A DNA stretch of 64,000 nt from Lingula anatina (taxonomy: Eukaryota > Brachiopoda > Lingulata > Lingulida > Lingulidae), in assembly GCF_001039355.2 (NCBI RefSeq), contig NW_019775777.1, positions 125,531 to 189,530 of the forward strand, read 5' to 3'. The notes beneath the pieces are model-generated. The model ran no database searches, was not told the DNA's origin, and saw only the letters and a list, made by a program, of their open reading frames with translations. Both the position numbers and the translations under genes were made by a program. Within the stretch, counting starts at the first letter, position 1. Each line of letters opens with the position of its first letter. Shown here piece by piece: positions 36,931 to 49,137 of the stretch.

Positions 36931-39900
36931 AAGGTGGATCAATACGTAACTATGGGTAGCTTTAACTTGGCAACATAAATATGTATCATAACCTCTTGTA
37001 TGCAAATCTAGAGATGTTATGTGACATATGCTTTATTAAAGAGACATTTATTGCTTGTGAAATGTGAGTACTTCTTCTCGGTATGTATGTAAAATAATAC
37101 ACTGCCTCCTTATCGCGATATATGCCTTGCACACCTCTTGCGGACACTCGAGGTGTCCTGGCATATATCGCTCAGGTGACAGTGTATTATCACAAACATA
37201 CAGATAGTGACTTCAGTATCGGTGCCGGACAACGGTGAAGTAATGCGCTTCAAACGTGTAACACTCTTGTCACAATGAATAGGGACACGGGCGTGTTTCT
37301 AATGACATTTAACAGCTTTAAAGATAAATTATTTCCATTACTAGATACATCTTTGTTGATTAAATAGTCACGTTTTGTGAAGTCTGCCAATTAAAGAGCG
37401 TCGGCTAATGGATATGAAAGCAAATACACTAATTGATCTATTTATCTGTTAAGTGAGCTGGTGCCCCATTGTCTGATATTACTGATACCGCACATTTGGA
37501 ATCAATTGGTTGACAATTGTAATACAAATCTCAAAACCTGTATCTTTAAACAGTAGTCAATTTTTCGGTATCTTGATTGGAATTGATTTTACTCTTCATT
37601 GAAGTTTCATAGACATTTAATCTTGAAAAATGCTGAAATTTTGAATGATAGCGTAGTTTCAGTCGAACTTAAGTACGTATTTCTCCAATAACTGCTAATT
37701 CAAGATAGCATGTTTTGTAATTGCATGCACACAGCGCTAAATCGTACTTGTAACGCAGTTTTGAAAACTTTATAATAATAAAAAAAATAATAATAATTAC
37801 TAATATTATTATTTTTATTTTTAAAGACGTTTCTTTTGTCAAGACTCTTTTGGCCTGTTGGCATCAGAATAGAAAAACATCAAAATGCACAATCAATTAC
37901 ACTACACTAGTGCTTTCTCAAAACTAGAATATATCATACCTAAAGTTTGTCCCAGAGCAAAGAGATTCTTCCTTGCTGACGTCTGAGTTAATGGCCATAT
38001 GTTCATTTTATATTCAGAATCAAATTCAAAATCCAATTATATTTGCCAGAAAGTTATACAGGAATTGCGTTTATTCTTGCTCAAAAAAGATGAACTCAAG
38101 GTATGTTGAAGAAGTTTGGACAGAAATGAAATAAAACTAGAGATTGTAGATGTGTCTGGATATACCCCTATATATCAATGATATCTGACATTCTTTTTAC
38201 TGATTTGTTTCCTTTCTCTGTCTCTATAACAGCTCAGTTTAAATGGGGCCAAAAGATTCTGTTAAAATACACTGGCATGAAAGCCTCCTTCTTTTCCCCA
38301 AATTGCAGTTACTTGATAAAGTAACGAATTAAGTGGTGGCGTATCATTTCGATGATTCATTGTTATTGATTCGTGAACTGTATTAGCAGATATATGTAAA
38401 TTCAATAGCAATTTCTGAATTGATGAAAAAAGCACGTGTTCAGCAGCATGACACGATAGCGATGAATCTGAGAATTTAATACTTGAAATTGTTGTGCTAT
38501 CATGTGCTATTCACACAATGCAAAAGATAATTGAAGGCAAAGATACGGAAATGTATTAGGTTTTTCATTTTATTTTTCAAAGTGTGAAAAGAACCGAAAA
38601 CTTAATGTTATTGAAGTTCCAATAAAAAAGAAAACGGAGAGTGTGTTTCTATCTCTTGCGCGTAAAATTCGCATTTCATGCTCTAGTCAAAATTGGTCTA
38701 ATTTTTACAGTAATATATTTATACTGTATATACAGTGTATGTGGTTAATAAAAGTACACATGAAACTGTTGACCTTAAGCTCAATAGATTCTATTTCAAA
38801 ATAAATTCTTTGTTCAAAGACTTAATATCTGTTTTGAATGTAATTACTGCGCGCTAATAAAATATTGGCAAACAGCGCGCGTAAAACTATTTCCAGAAAC
38901 GTCTTTGTTTCTGATTCATATTTTTAATGTATTCTTATTCCACAAATAAAAAGCAAATGCCCCAAACGACTTGTTATTGCTTATCTAAGTTTATGCATTG
39001 CCGCTGTAGTTTTCTTACCGAAAAGAAAAGTTTCTTCTTTAAACTTTATTTCGGGTTCTTAAAAAAAGAAATGTACTAAAAACAAGATACATGTAGTACA
39101 ATTTATTCTGGATATAAGAAATGCATACAATTTTTAATGCATGTTATCGTTTAAAAGCGCGTTATCTTGAAGAATGTTTGTCCTTCATCTGCAAGAAGCA
39201 CTTGTTAGGGAAGTTGCATAAACACAAAACGACAAAACTTTATATCTAATACACATAGCAGAAAGGACAATCTGTATAACGAGTGCTTGTTCGAGAAAAT
39301 ATAATGCTAACATTAAATTGAGATAGAAGCGGAAAAGGACGTAGTATGAAAATACGTTTCAATATTAGACAAAGAAGTACGTGATATACATGTTGAAAAA
39401 AATATACATTCATGGATATTACATTTATGAACATTTTCTCAAAATAAAGTATCAGTGACTATATCTAAATTATTATCTATTAAAAGTGTTCCTAATTTCC
39501 ATCATTCGGGTAAAGTATATATTTTGCCAATTTCGTTTCTTGTAACCCGCTTCATGTCCTGCACAGTATTTTCAGTATAATAAAATGCACAGAAAACAAC
39601 ATATTTTAAACAATGATGGAAGTGTAGACATTTCCCCTTTAATTTAACAAGTACTCATATCAAAAGTTCAACTGTCGCAACTTTAAATTGTGAAGCAAAA
39701 AAGCGATTATAAGGTCCTGGTGTTACGAGGCTTCAAATTTGATCCTGATTTTCTTTATCGGTCCTCAGAGTACCAAATCTGGTCTTCTTGCTTATCAGGC
39801 CTAAAGACATTTTTCAAAAATGATCCAGTGTTGCCTAACAGATTTACTTTCATTCTGGTAAAGAAATATTTGACTGCAGAGCGTTAATTATCGAACGCTT

Positions 39901-39942
39901 CCATTCCATACTAACATGTTAATTCAAGTGAAGTGCAGACAG

Positions 39943-41776
39943 TCAGCATTGATGGGATAATCGTTCGAATTCGTCCAAACGGTACCAGACTCTGAGGTAC
40001 CATCTATCGTCAGTGTTGACATACCCTGACATTGTAAGACAAAGTCGACAAAAACAACAGCAATTAGCACTTGCAGCGCTGTTGTAATATATGGCAAGCT
40101 TCTGTAAATTATCAACAATCTCTCTTTGGACGTGGAGCTCTGACACGGTGTTCGACATTGTACCAATCATAAAATTCATTATAAGGACTGCAACGAATAA
40201 AATGTATATAATGTGCAAAACCAAAAGTACGTGCATTTCTGGTGTGCCAGGGTCTGCTAACGCGGAAACAACAACCATATTTAGCATGATCTTGAAAGTT
40301 GAATAAAACGACACACCAAGGCTACCGAAGTGATTCTTCACAGAAGGGAAGCAGCAGAGTGAAAAACATAAGACTGAATGTCCACATGAAAATACCTAAT
40401 AGTAACAAGAATTTCGTTAAGTCGCCCAACATGCGCTCGAAAACTAATACGTAATACCCTATCTTTGGCAGGAGCTGCATGTAGTAGAGAAAAGTCCATG
40501 TGTTCAATAACATTATTGTACTCTGCAACATATATTCGACGTACATGTGTAACCGCGATGGACTGTGATAATTAATGGCATAATGCACAAATAGGACTAT
40601 CATTAGAAGGCTCTTCATAAAAGATACTGCGTGCTGCATATTCAAGAAAGCGATACTTTTTCTGTGCGTACAAAATATAATTTTTCTGAAGCCGAACCCC
40701 TTCTTTCTTGTCAAAATTAGGCTTGAAATAAACATTTTAAGTTTTTTGCCAAAATCTACTACACTTGCCAAAAGAATAAAATTACAAAAAAGAACGAGCA
40801 CGATCTCGAGAAAGTTGAAAAGAGGATCTGCAGTCAGCTTCTTGCAGTGAAAAGTGTTATCGGTGCCATTGCCCGAGTCCGATTCATTTTGCGATGAAGC
40901 GTTGTACTTGCTTGAACGGAGGCCCATCACGAACATCCAGAATATTGTGCTATACAGGATCTCACCAAAAACCTCGTAAATCAGATATCGTCTCACCATT
41001 TTCCCATAGGTCTGTGTCCAAGCCTTGATAAAAGGGGATCTAAAGAAGTATTTAGTTTCACTATTCTCTAACTGGGATTCTTCAAGATATATCAAATGAT
41101 AAAACGGACTTTTTGAAGACCGGCAACCGGAGGTTTCGTGGTAATCAGAGATGTCATACCACACTTGTTGTTGCAGTGCTGGAGAGGGCTTAGGGTACAT
41201 GTAAACCCCTTTCGTGTTGAGAATAGTCATCATAAGAGGCAGTGTTCCAAGGACTGATGTCAACTCAAGTGGGCGCAACCCAATGTCGTTCTCCTGCAAC
41301 AGCAGTTTTCGTAGTGTAATGAGTGGTACACGTGACTCCAGAATCTTGTAAATCTTCTGATATTGTTCCATGCGTTCTGGCCACAGTTTACCGGCCCATA
41401 TCAAAGCGTGAATGATGTTATTACTAGATTCTGATGATTCTATATCAATTCCGGCTGATAGCAGTAAGTGGAAACATCTGATAGATCCTCGCATTACGGC
41501 GATCATCAGAGGAAGGCAAAATGTTGGACACTCAATGCTCAAACTAGGTGCTGGGTCGTGTTGAATGTCAAATGGAGAATTGATGATGAATCTGTCGTTG
41601 GTCTGTAAAAGACCGTCTAGTGTTTCGTGGTCATCTTGCAGTAGAGCCTGCAAATACGCCTCGTATTCTGGCAATGGCAATGAGCGGTTGTTAGAAATTA
41701 AAATATCCAGGCAATCCGTTTTGTTTGATTGCGTATCCTTACTTGAATGAGCTGAACAGCTCGTCGCCATGGCCAT
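39943..41776 (-). pseudogene. TRPV-like channel D, frameshifted
   Basis: A full-length relative of B and C with two one-base insertions. The first, near 40334, falls after the LLLPFCE motif at the start of the pore loop and leads to a stop at 40322. The second, near 39957, truncates the C-terminus after FERLS. The best start is ATG 41776; the frame's first codon at 41791 is TTG. The ankyrin half and the S5-S6 half are almost B-like. The S1-S4 region (about 40560-40930) is far more diverged and has a shorter S1-S2 loop. In the pore the usual acidic residue is gone (NMVVV instead of NMVDV). Together these favour a pseudogene with recent conversion from B. Errors in the assembly are possible but two are needed. 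Confidence 0.75.
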
Positions 41777-41953
41777 GGTTTCGTTCGTCAAATCAGAGTT
41801 AAATCTGTTGTATATTTACATTGGGTTGTCACACTTTTAAAAAACTCAATGTGACAACCTGGAAACAAAAAAAAATGTAATATAATTTTTTGTATTGTGG
41901 AAGGTATTTTAAAAAGAAAGACACATTATATGGAGAATCATACATATACATGG

Positions 41954-41958
<5 letters not shown>

Positions 41959-42012
<54 letters not shown>
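41959..42012. repeat. Compound CT/TA microsatellite
   Basis: A run of about 12 CT units passes directly into about 15 TA units inside the short intron of pseudogene D. Both strands show open frames of low complexity that are not genes. Confidence 0.85.
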
Positions 42013-42015
<3 letters not shown>

Positions 42016-42337
42016 ACACCATACTGTGTGTATAATTTATGTACAGATAATTCGCAGGGACCAGCTGCCGCATGGGAATGAGCTGATTTAAAAGGATTTA
42101 GCAGTTTTGTTTCTCTCTTACACATAAAACAGAAATGTTTAAAACATGAAGGAGAACTTTAAACATACATATATTTCACTTTCTCTTATCCATGATAGAG
42201 CCATGATAGACCATAAAATATCTGAGTGTTCTAATACCATCTGAACTTACTATATATCTCCACTTTCTTAACGGTCTATTTATCAACGTGTGTAATACTT
42301 TCACTCCCAGGTATTAAATACTAGTACCCTTACTTAC

Positions 42338-42425
42338 CCATTTGTTGAGCAGCGTGCCGCAAAACTGGTTTGAAGCTGAAATCCCTCGATCTCTATTTAA
42401 ACGGGTGGCACCGCCCTTGTTTCGC
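42338..42425 (-). other. 5' exon of channel pseudogene D
   Basis: Homologous to the 5' exons of B and C: GGTGCCACC, AAACCAGTTTTGCGGCACGC and a donor (AAATGG then GTAAGT) at 42338. The partner acceptor (TTTGTTTCCAG) puts exon 2 at 41858, so the intron is about 0.48 kb. The upstream ATG seen in B and C is changed (GGGATTTCAGC). Confidence 0.45.
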
Positions 42426-43922
42426 CATAGACAGGGAAATAAAAAATTAAACGTCGGTCATTATTTTCATTTTTCTAATGTGGTATAAATTAAATAGCCT
42501 CCAATGTGCACTCACTCTTAATGAAACCCACGGGATATATAGACATGACTTGTGAAGCATGCAATAGAGCTGCTGCTAATGGAAATGTAAAAAATTACAT
42601 TTAATATTCTGTGAAAGCTAAAGGCGCAAATCAATGCATTAATGGCTAAAGTTTTTTTCCACTTTTACCTTCTGCATACTGGTTACAGTAATCGAAAAGA
42701 AAATGCCAACCCTCTCTTTTCCCATGTTTGGTCTTTTCAAAGCAGAATGATAGCACAGAATGCTATATAAATCAATAAGCACATTTTAGACCCTGCCTCA
42801 AGGACTGGCACGTGGCTAATTGATTTCTCTTAAAATTACAAGTTGCTATGTCAAATTCAGAATCTTCAGTATTGGGGCTTTGCAGGATTATTATTTTTAT
42901 CAAAACATCTCGATCACAGCTGGATAAATAATATAGAGAACAGATGTAAAAAGCTGAATAGTAGTTAGCAATATAAATTTTACTACTTTGTTTCTTTTCT
43001 GTTACAAGTAAAACATTTGGATTGAAAGGTATTGATATGGACTTAACAAACCCCTCTTCCTAGAGCAGTTTCTCGAAACAGTAATGAACAAAGCAGCGAT
43101 ATATCATTCTGATGGCTAATGTTAAAACTGGAGTACGGATGGGGTCTCAGTTGATAGATTAATTATAGAGAAGCATTAGCACTGTGACAAATTGGTGGCA
43201 TTTCCCCCCCTCTATTCATCATTTAAAAAATTTTTCACATATCTTTTGTGCATTTGCAACATCTGGCCCAGCACGCCAGGCATTATTCATTCACATTAGG
43301 TCTGTGGTAGCAAGGCATTTTTTTTATTCCGAACATTATGTGTTTGGTAGCAAGGCATTACGCATTCCGAACATTATGTGTTTGGAAGCACGGCTTTCGA
43401 ATGACCCCCTGTACATGTGTACACGGTACTAATGTCTTTGACTTTACCAAACAAACCTTTCAATTGTGTGGGATTAGAATTAAGTTGATTAGGAATTACT
43501 AGCACATATCTATAGGAAAACATCCTTTGAGGTAATCACGTAAAGGTTGAAAATGAAAATAGTCATGTGGCAAACACTTAAATTCTTAAATTGCGAACAC
43601 TAATATCTGATAACATATCACATATCATGAGCCTACGAAGAATCAATACAATACGCAGTTGAGTGAATTTGATCTGTTCCCAAAAACACTTAAAAATTGC
43701 CTGAAATTGACACAAACTTAGTTTTAGGAAAACCGCGCCTCTGATATTCCAAACATATGGTTGAGTTACGATTTTATTCATAAATCCAGCCCCATGCCAG
43801 TTTCCCTCTGAGAAATACTTTACACATTGTATCCTGAACATGACATGTAAACATGCCGGCATCTATACAAATCATACATACAGTATAGTTAGAATAAAGC
43901 ACACTGCACATCTACCGTAAGC

Positions 43923-45728
43923 CTAGAGATCTTCATACTCGTCCAAATTATACCACACAGGTAGAAACAATTTCCCATTCTCTCGAATCACACCTTTCCC
44001 TAGCCTTCTGCGAAGACATGGAAACGGAAGAACGAATAATTCAGAATTGTTTATAATGGTCAACTGTGTTAAGGCATAATACACGTCCCTGTGTTTGTCC
44101 ATGCTGGCCACTGTGCTGGACATTACAGCGATCAAGAAGTTGATGACCAGAATGGCCACCATTAATACAAAAAGCACGTGCAGTATAATGTATACGTGCA
44201 TCTTGGGTGAATCGTGATCAATATATTCAGTGCCGTCTATCATGTTAAGTATTATCGTAAATGACGTGTAGTAGGACAACCAGATGTTTGCAAAAGGCGA
44301 GTCATAATTGTGTCTGAATAGTCCATAGAATGCCAGGGCGAATGTCCAAACCAGAATATTCAACAGTAGGCTGAATTTTAGCATATCCGTCAACATCCTT
44401 TGGAAGGCGATCACGAAAAACCCAATATTGGAAAACAGCTGCAAATAGTATAAGATATTCCACACGTTCATCAATGAAGCTAACGCAGTAAAGAGACTAA
44501 CAATGAAGAAAGTGTACGGGTCTTCTTCGGCATTTGACGAAGTCGTAAAAATCAGAGGCGTAATACTTAAGAACAGTACAGATTGGGTTAACGAAATGAT
44601 GTGGTTTGAAAGGACAGAACTTATTGTTTCCCTTCCAGTCTTGATTATGCGCTTGCAAAATCCATAGCCTTTCTTTCTCCGTAAGTAGAACGCTATGACA
44701 CAGACAGCAAACGTTTGAATAAGAAACAGCACACATTCAAAGTCCACCAAAACCAAGCACCAAATGCCAATACGTCCCAAGAAAACATTCAGTGGATCAT
44801 TTATGAACTGTTTACGACAGCTGTTATGCGAAGTACCATTGCTGTTTTCGTTCGCAAATAGGGTGGTTTCGTTTTCAGCAACATAACTTCCTACATCCCA
44901 GCTGGGATGTCCAACAAACAGAATCCGGATGCTTAGAGTAGACAACCAGAAGAGAATGCTATAAATAACGCGTCCCAGAGCATGAGCTGCAAGGAGTCCT
45001 AGGTTGCTTTTCTTGCTAGTTCTCATCCACGCCTTCATCAATGGTGACACAAAAAAGGTTTCGGTTTCCGGATCACGAAGTTTCTTTTTATGTAGATACA
45101 TAAGGTTATGAAATGGACTTTTGAAAAAACGGTCACCTGATATCACGTGGTACTCAGTGACGTCAACCCACACGTATCTTTGTAGTAGGGGCGCATCCTG
45201 TGTAAACATGTAAACACCTTCGGTGCTGATGATGGTCGTCAGTAATGTGAGAGTTCCCAAAACTGATGCCATTTCTACCGGGCGCAATCCAACATTATTT
45301 TCCTGCATGAGTAACTTCCGCAATGCATCCTTTTTTGCGTGTTGCGTCACCATTTTGTACATCTCTTTATAAGTTTGCGTTTTCGACGACCATATCGATG
45401 CAGCCCAGACAAGTGCATGAACTACATTGTTGTCCTCTTCAGTTGCCTCCAAATCAAAGCATCTTGAGGACAAAAACAATTCAAAGCAACGTTTAGAACC
45501 ACGCATGGCCGCAACCATAAACGGTGATGAGAAATGTGGACATCCATCTGACAATGGCTGTAGTTTGTTTGGTGCCGGGAAACGTTCATATTCTCCAAGA
45601 AAGGACAGCGAATGCTCTTCCAACATAACTGAAGCAGCTGCAGCGTCATCTCTCAAAATTGCGTCCCGAAAACGCAGGTAGGTTGTAGACCATGCAGTGC
45701 TTTCGGAGAGTTTCTGCCTATAACCCAT
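43923..45728 (-). CDS. TRPV-like channel E
   Basis: Intact 601-residue predicted channel, well diverged from B-D and from A/F. Ankyrin-like region about 20-180 (FMVAAMRGSKRCFELFL, NNVVHALVWAAS, LRPVEMASVLGTLTLL); a linker with WVDVTEYHVISG; S1; an S1-S2 loop with several sequons (NET, NGT); S2-S4; VIAFQRMLTDML before S5; pore IILNMIDG; S6 LVINFLIAVMSSTV; and the family C-terminal motif GKLFLPVWYNLDEYEDL at the very end. ATG 45728 lies 52 bases after a good acceptor (TTTATTATTGCAG, exon from 45780). A candidate donor for a 5' exon (TCCCAG/GTAAAG) is at 46025. The inverse AATAAA at 43773-43778 may be its poly(A) signal. Substrate and stimulus are unknown. Confidence 0.85.
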   Translation of the reverse strand: MGYRQKLSESTAWSTTYLRFRDAILRDDAAAASVMLEEHSLSFLGEYERFPAPNKLQPLSDGCPHFSSPFMVAAMRGSKRCFELFLSSRCFDLEATEEDNNVVHALVWAASIWSSKTQTYKEMYKMVTQHAKKDALRKLLMQENNVGLRPVEMASVLGTLTLLTTIISTEGVYMFTQDAPLLQRYVWVDVTEYHVISGDRFFKSPFHNLMYLHKKKLRDPETETFFVSPLMKAWMRTSKKSNLGLLAAHALGRVIYSILFWLSTLSIRILFVGHPSWDVGSYVAENETTLFANENSNGTSHNSCRKQFINDPLNVFLGRIGIWCLVLVDFECVLFLIQTFAVCVIAFYLRRKKGYGFCKRIIKTGRETISSVLSNHIISLTQSVLFLSITPLIFTTSSNAEEDPYTFFIVSLFTALASLMNVWNILYYLQLFSNIGFFVIAFQRMLTDMLKFSLLLNILVWTFALAFYGLFRHNYDSPFANIWLSYYTSFTIILNMIDGTEYIDHDSPKMHVYIILHVLFVLMVAILVINFLIAVMSSTVASMDKHRDVYYALTQLTIINNSELFVLPFPCLRRRLGKGVIRENGKLFLPVWYNLDEYEDL

Positions 45729-46025
45729 TGTTGGATCTTTTGCTTTGCAAAAACGGCGATATTAATTTGACTGACGGCACCTGCAATAATAAACTAAAAT
45801 GAACAGGTGGCAGGCATGTGATATTCTGGAACAGTTTATTTACGGAAACAGCATTTGATCCAGCAGAAGAGCTCTGCCTAATTTCACTTGTAAAATAATG
45901 TCAGCTTCTGATTCTTGCGTGTATTAGGGAGTCTTGGTCGGTTTTCGTTTTGCTCGTATTTTGATAATCTGACATAATTCTCAAGACATTTCTGTGTAGA
46001 CAACTTTCCAATAACATCCTTTACC

Positions 46026-49000
46026 TGGGAGTTTAAAATGACAATCACTTTGATGATAAACCGAACTGACTCTTATCAACCCTACAGAGTTTTGTTACCT
46101 ACCGCTGATTGATCGTACTTTGTTGAATCTCTTAAGTGTTTTTCTTTAATGGATAAAACAAACTTCTAGCCATATGTTACCTTATTTTGTTAACGCCAGT
46201 TTTTATAAACATTTTCTATCTAAACATTCAAACATTCAATAGTGTATCAGCGGTCTTACCAAGTATCACGGAAACGAATTCAACTTTAACATGGTACGTG
46301 TATAATCACCCGCAGCAATATTTCCAAATGGAGGTGAGGTATTGATTTCTCAATCTGTTTCTGTTACCTCGTCCCACGTAAAGCAAAGGTCATTTAAGGT
46401 TGCAGGGTGACGTTAGCACGTCCGCATGAAATGATGTAGCAACTACTACTAATGAAACCAATTATGTCAAAACTATATTGTTAAGTCAATGGCTTACAGC
46501 TTCACTAATTGCAGGTAATGATTGAAGAGGAATAAATGAGTGAAAGGATAGGGAGTCATTTAGTGTAAGTTAAAATTTTTTAAGAGTCACCAGTGTAGAA
46601 TTTTTTTTCGTGGTAGGAAAAGATGGAAAATGTCGAAGTCGCAAATAGATCGATTTTCCATTGGTTAATTTCACAATTGATTTGTAAGTTTTTGTAACAC
46701 GTTAAACACATGCAAACAAAGGATGGATGTGGTCCAATTATGAGTGATTCAAATAATCTTTTAAATATTTTTAATTGAAAGCAAGGCTCTTAGATATTAC
46801 CTGGTAAGTAATATTGAATATGGATGGGATGCAACACGAGAATGGAAAATTTCTTGTAATCACGCAGAAGACAGTGGAACGCAAACAAATAAATGCGTGT
46901 TCAGCTCGGAGAAATAGAGTTTAAATATTTGTGAATTTGTAACAAAAATCAGTGGGTGAATAAACAGTTGGAAGCTCCAGAGATCGTCGTTATTGTCACT
47001 ATAACAACTATAACCAAAAGGATGAAGTTTAATAATAAATGTGTAAATGCAATAAGATTTTGAAAAACGTATGAAACATATCGTTTGGAATTTATCTCAT
47101 TCCCTCTACGTTTGTGCTGACTTTCCCCTAAAAGCTGAGCAAGGGATTTGTTGAACAACATACTAAGGCAAATTTCAAAGCTTTTCAACTAATAATTAAA
47201 ATCATAGTGATACCGTATAGAACGGAAAATGTGTGGGGTTCCTCAAACCACGAATTCGCCATCAATACCTTAAAACTGTCATTTCAACATTAGTCATCAT
47301 TTGAAAAGTAACATATTTTACTGCATTGTTTCACAACAGGAACAGAATACTTCCGCTCATTAGGCAGATCAAAGTAAACGTGAAACATTGCTGTGATTGT
47401 TCAATTATCAAAGGCATAAATGCATATCAAAACTGGAAAATAAATCAAAAGATGAAAAGCCGATTGCTTTTTTTCGCGGAAGGTAGATATTTCGTAATCC
47501 ATTGACATCTAATGTTTTGTTTATTTAGAAATGCTGTCAAAATCTGGGTGATGAGCACAAATATTCTCCCGTTAACAACTATTAAGCACTTAGATTAACA
47601 GACGCATATTAACATTTGAAAGAAATTTCATCAGTACATCAATAACGATTTCTCTGGCCCTTTATTTCTGCTAATATTTTGTTGTTCATTGAAGGTACAT
47701 ATGAACCGGGCATTGGTGAAGCGTGGATTCCCATTAACACATATAAACCACTTCTACTAGTTTCTTATACAACTCAAATAAAGTCGATATGCCAAGGGAT
47801 AAACTAAATAAATCACTAAAACGTATGAGTGCTAAATTCCATTTACTCAGCATAAAGTAGAATCGTGTTGAGATAATTTATAGGTCATATTTCTAATTTT
47901 CGAGGAAAAATGATGCTGCACATATTATTTCAGGGCAAGAAGTGAACAACATTGAAAAGATAGAGTATTTACATTATTTCTTAACGAAAATATAGATTAT
48001 TTCTTGTTGGCAGGCGGAAATTCAGTACTGTAAAGGTATATAATGTACTGTTGACACAATTTTGAGATTCTGTTACTGCATTAAATATCGATGCCATAAA
48101 TGTGGATGATGAAAGTAGTGCCGGGATATTGTCACTGGTCGTGAATTTTACCGGTTCGACGCCAAACAAACAGTTCACTATGCATTCCACCACTTTTTAA
48201 AAAGAAAAGTACTGTCAATTCTTAACTGTTATTATCGTTGCTTCAGGAAATGAACATCTGTAGGTATTAATACTCCGTCAACCTACCTGCCTACAAAGTT
48301 TACCGAAGCTGGAATAAGCACTGAGGGCAGGAAAATAATCGGTCTTAGAGGTAAAGTGACATGTTGTACGCGGCTTAATAATGCACCTTTTGATGAACCA
48401 ACCATAAAAAACGAATTGATCATCTATCGGATTCCATCTGCCTTTTACAAGCGCCGATTAATATACCTGGAAAAACTTGTCAGCGATGTACTTCAGCCAC
48501 CCCGTCCTAAATCAGCAAGGCCAGCTACCGTGACATCTTCTTAGGGGGAGTCCTTTCTCTCTTCTGAACCAGTACAGGTAAACCCCAAAACAGAGATAAG
48601 CCAGGACAGTGGGATGACATCACTTTGTCCAATATCGCTCAAGTGTGACTGATGAGCATGAACCAACCTCTGTATATTAAACATGTATGCGAAATACAAG
48701 TGCAATTATCCTCTTGTTTGAAACGCCAGACGTGGTATACCGTGTAAGGTCCGAAATATTAACGCAATTCGAATTGATGATTGATTCACACGCGTCTTGT
48801 GTTATCAACGTCCTGATCAGATTGCAGTTAGAGCTCAGGTGGAGAATGGTTTTAGAAGAGTAGGTGATGACAGAGTTCTACTTGATTGCACTTGTATCTT
48901 ATTACGAATATCTTGTTCGACACCAATAGTCCTCAACAAGCAAGGGAAATTGTGCGAATACGGATATATTCGTTTAAAGCGACGTTAAGAACAGTTTTTT

Positions 49001-49104
49001 CTACTTTATATAAAAGAAAATTCTTTTAGAGCTAGTTCGTCTAATCTAGCTAGAGATTTGACAACAAATGTTCCAATGTGACAAGCTCTGTTTTAAAAAA
49101 ATCT
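46026..49104. other. Divergent spacer between channels E and F
   Basis: Genes E and F are transcribed away from each other across this 3 kb. It probably holds both promoters and the 5' exons of F. Apart from the possible small exon at 48264-48544 I see no coding sequence or large repeat. Confidence 0.4.
48264..48544 (+). CDS. Possible terminal exon of an unrecognised protein
   Basis: A frame open for about 97 codons ends at a stop at 48542-48544. The product is protein-like in composition: STYLPTKFTEAG, then NELIIYRIPSAFYKRRLIYL, and a basic, proline/serine-rich tail (RPKSARPATVTSS). A weak acceptor (ACATCTGTAG) precedes it. I do not recognise the family and found no upstream exon. It could be chance or a retrocopy remnant. 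Confidence 0.25.
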
Positions 49105-49137
49105 ATGAAGGATATTGGCACGGTTGAAGACGGCAAA

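Larger units (their letters stand above)
26610..39900. repeat. Tandem segmental duplication, two units of about 6.3 and 6.9 kb
   Basis: Unit 1 (about 26610-32965) contains channel B; unit 2 (about 32966-39900) contains channel C. Homology covers the 3' flank, the coding exon, the intron, the 5' exon and 3 kb of upstream DNA (for example 30950-31150 with 37830-38035, and 32100-32520 with 38970-39400). Unlike the three duplicates separated by Ns, divergence is substantial and no N is present, so this is a genuine duplication. Unit 2 is longer partly because of a MITE at 35293-35618. An AAT array of about 45 bp in unit 1 (30868-30912) is shorter and degenerate in unit 2 (37773-37797). Part of the 3' flank also precedes gene D. 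Confidence 0.85.
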
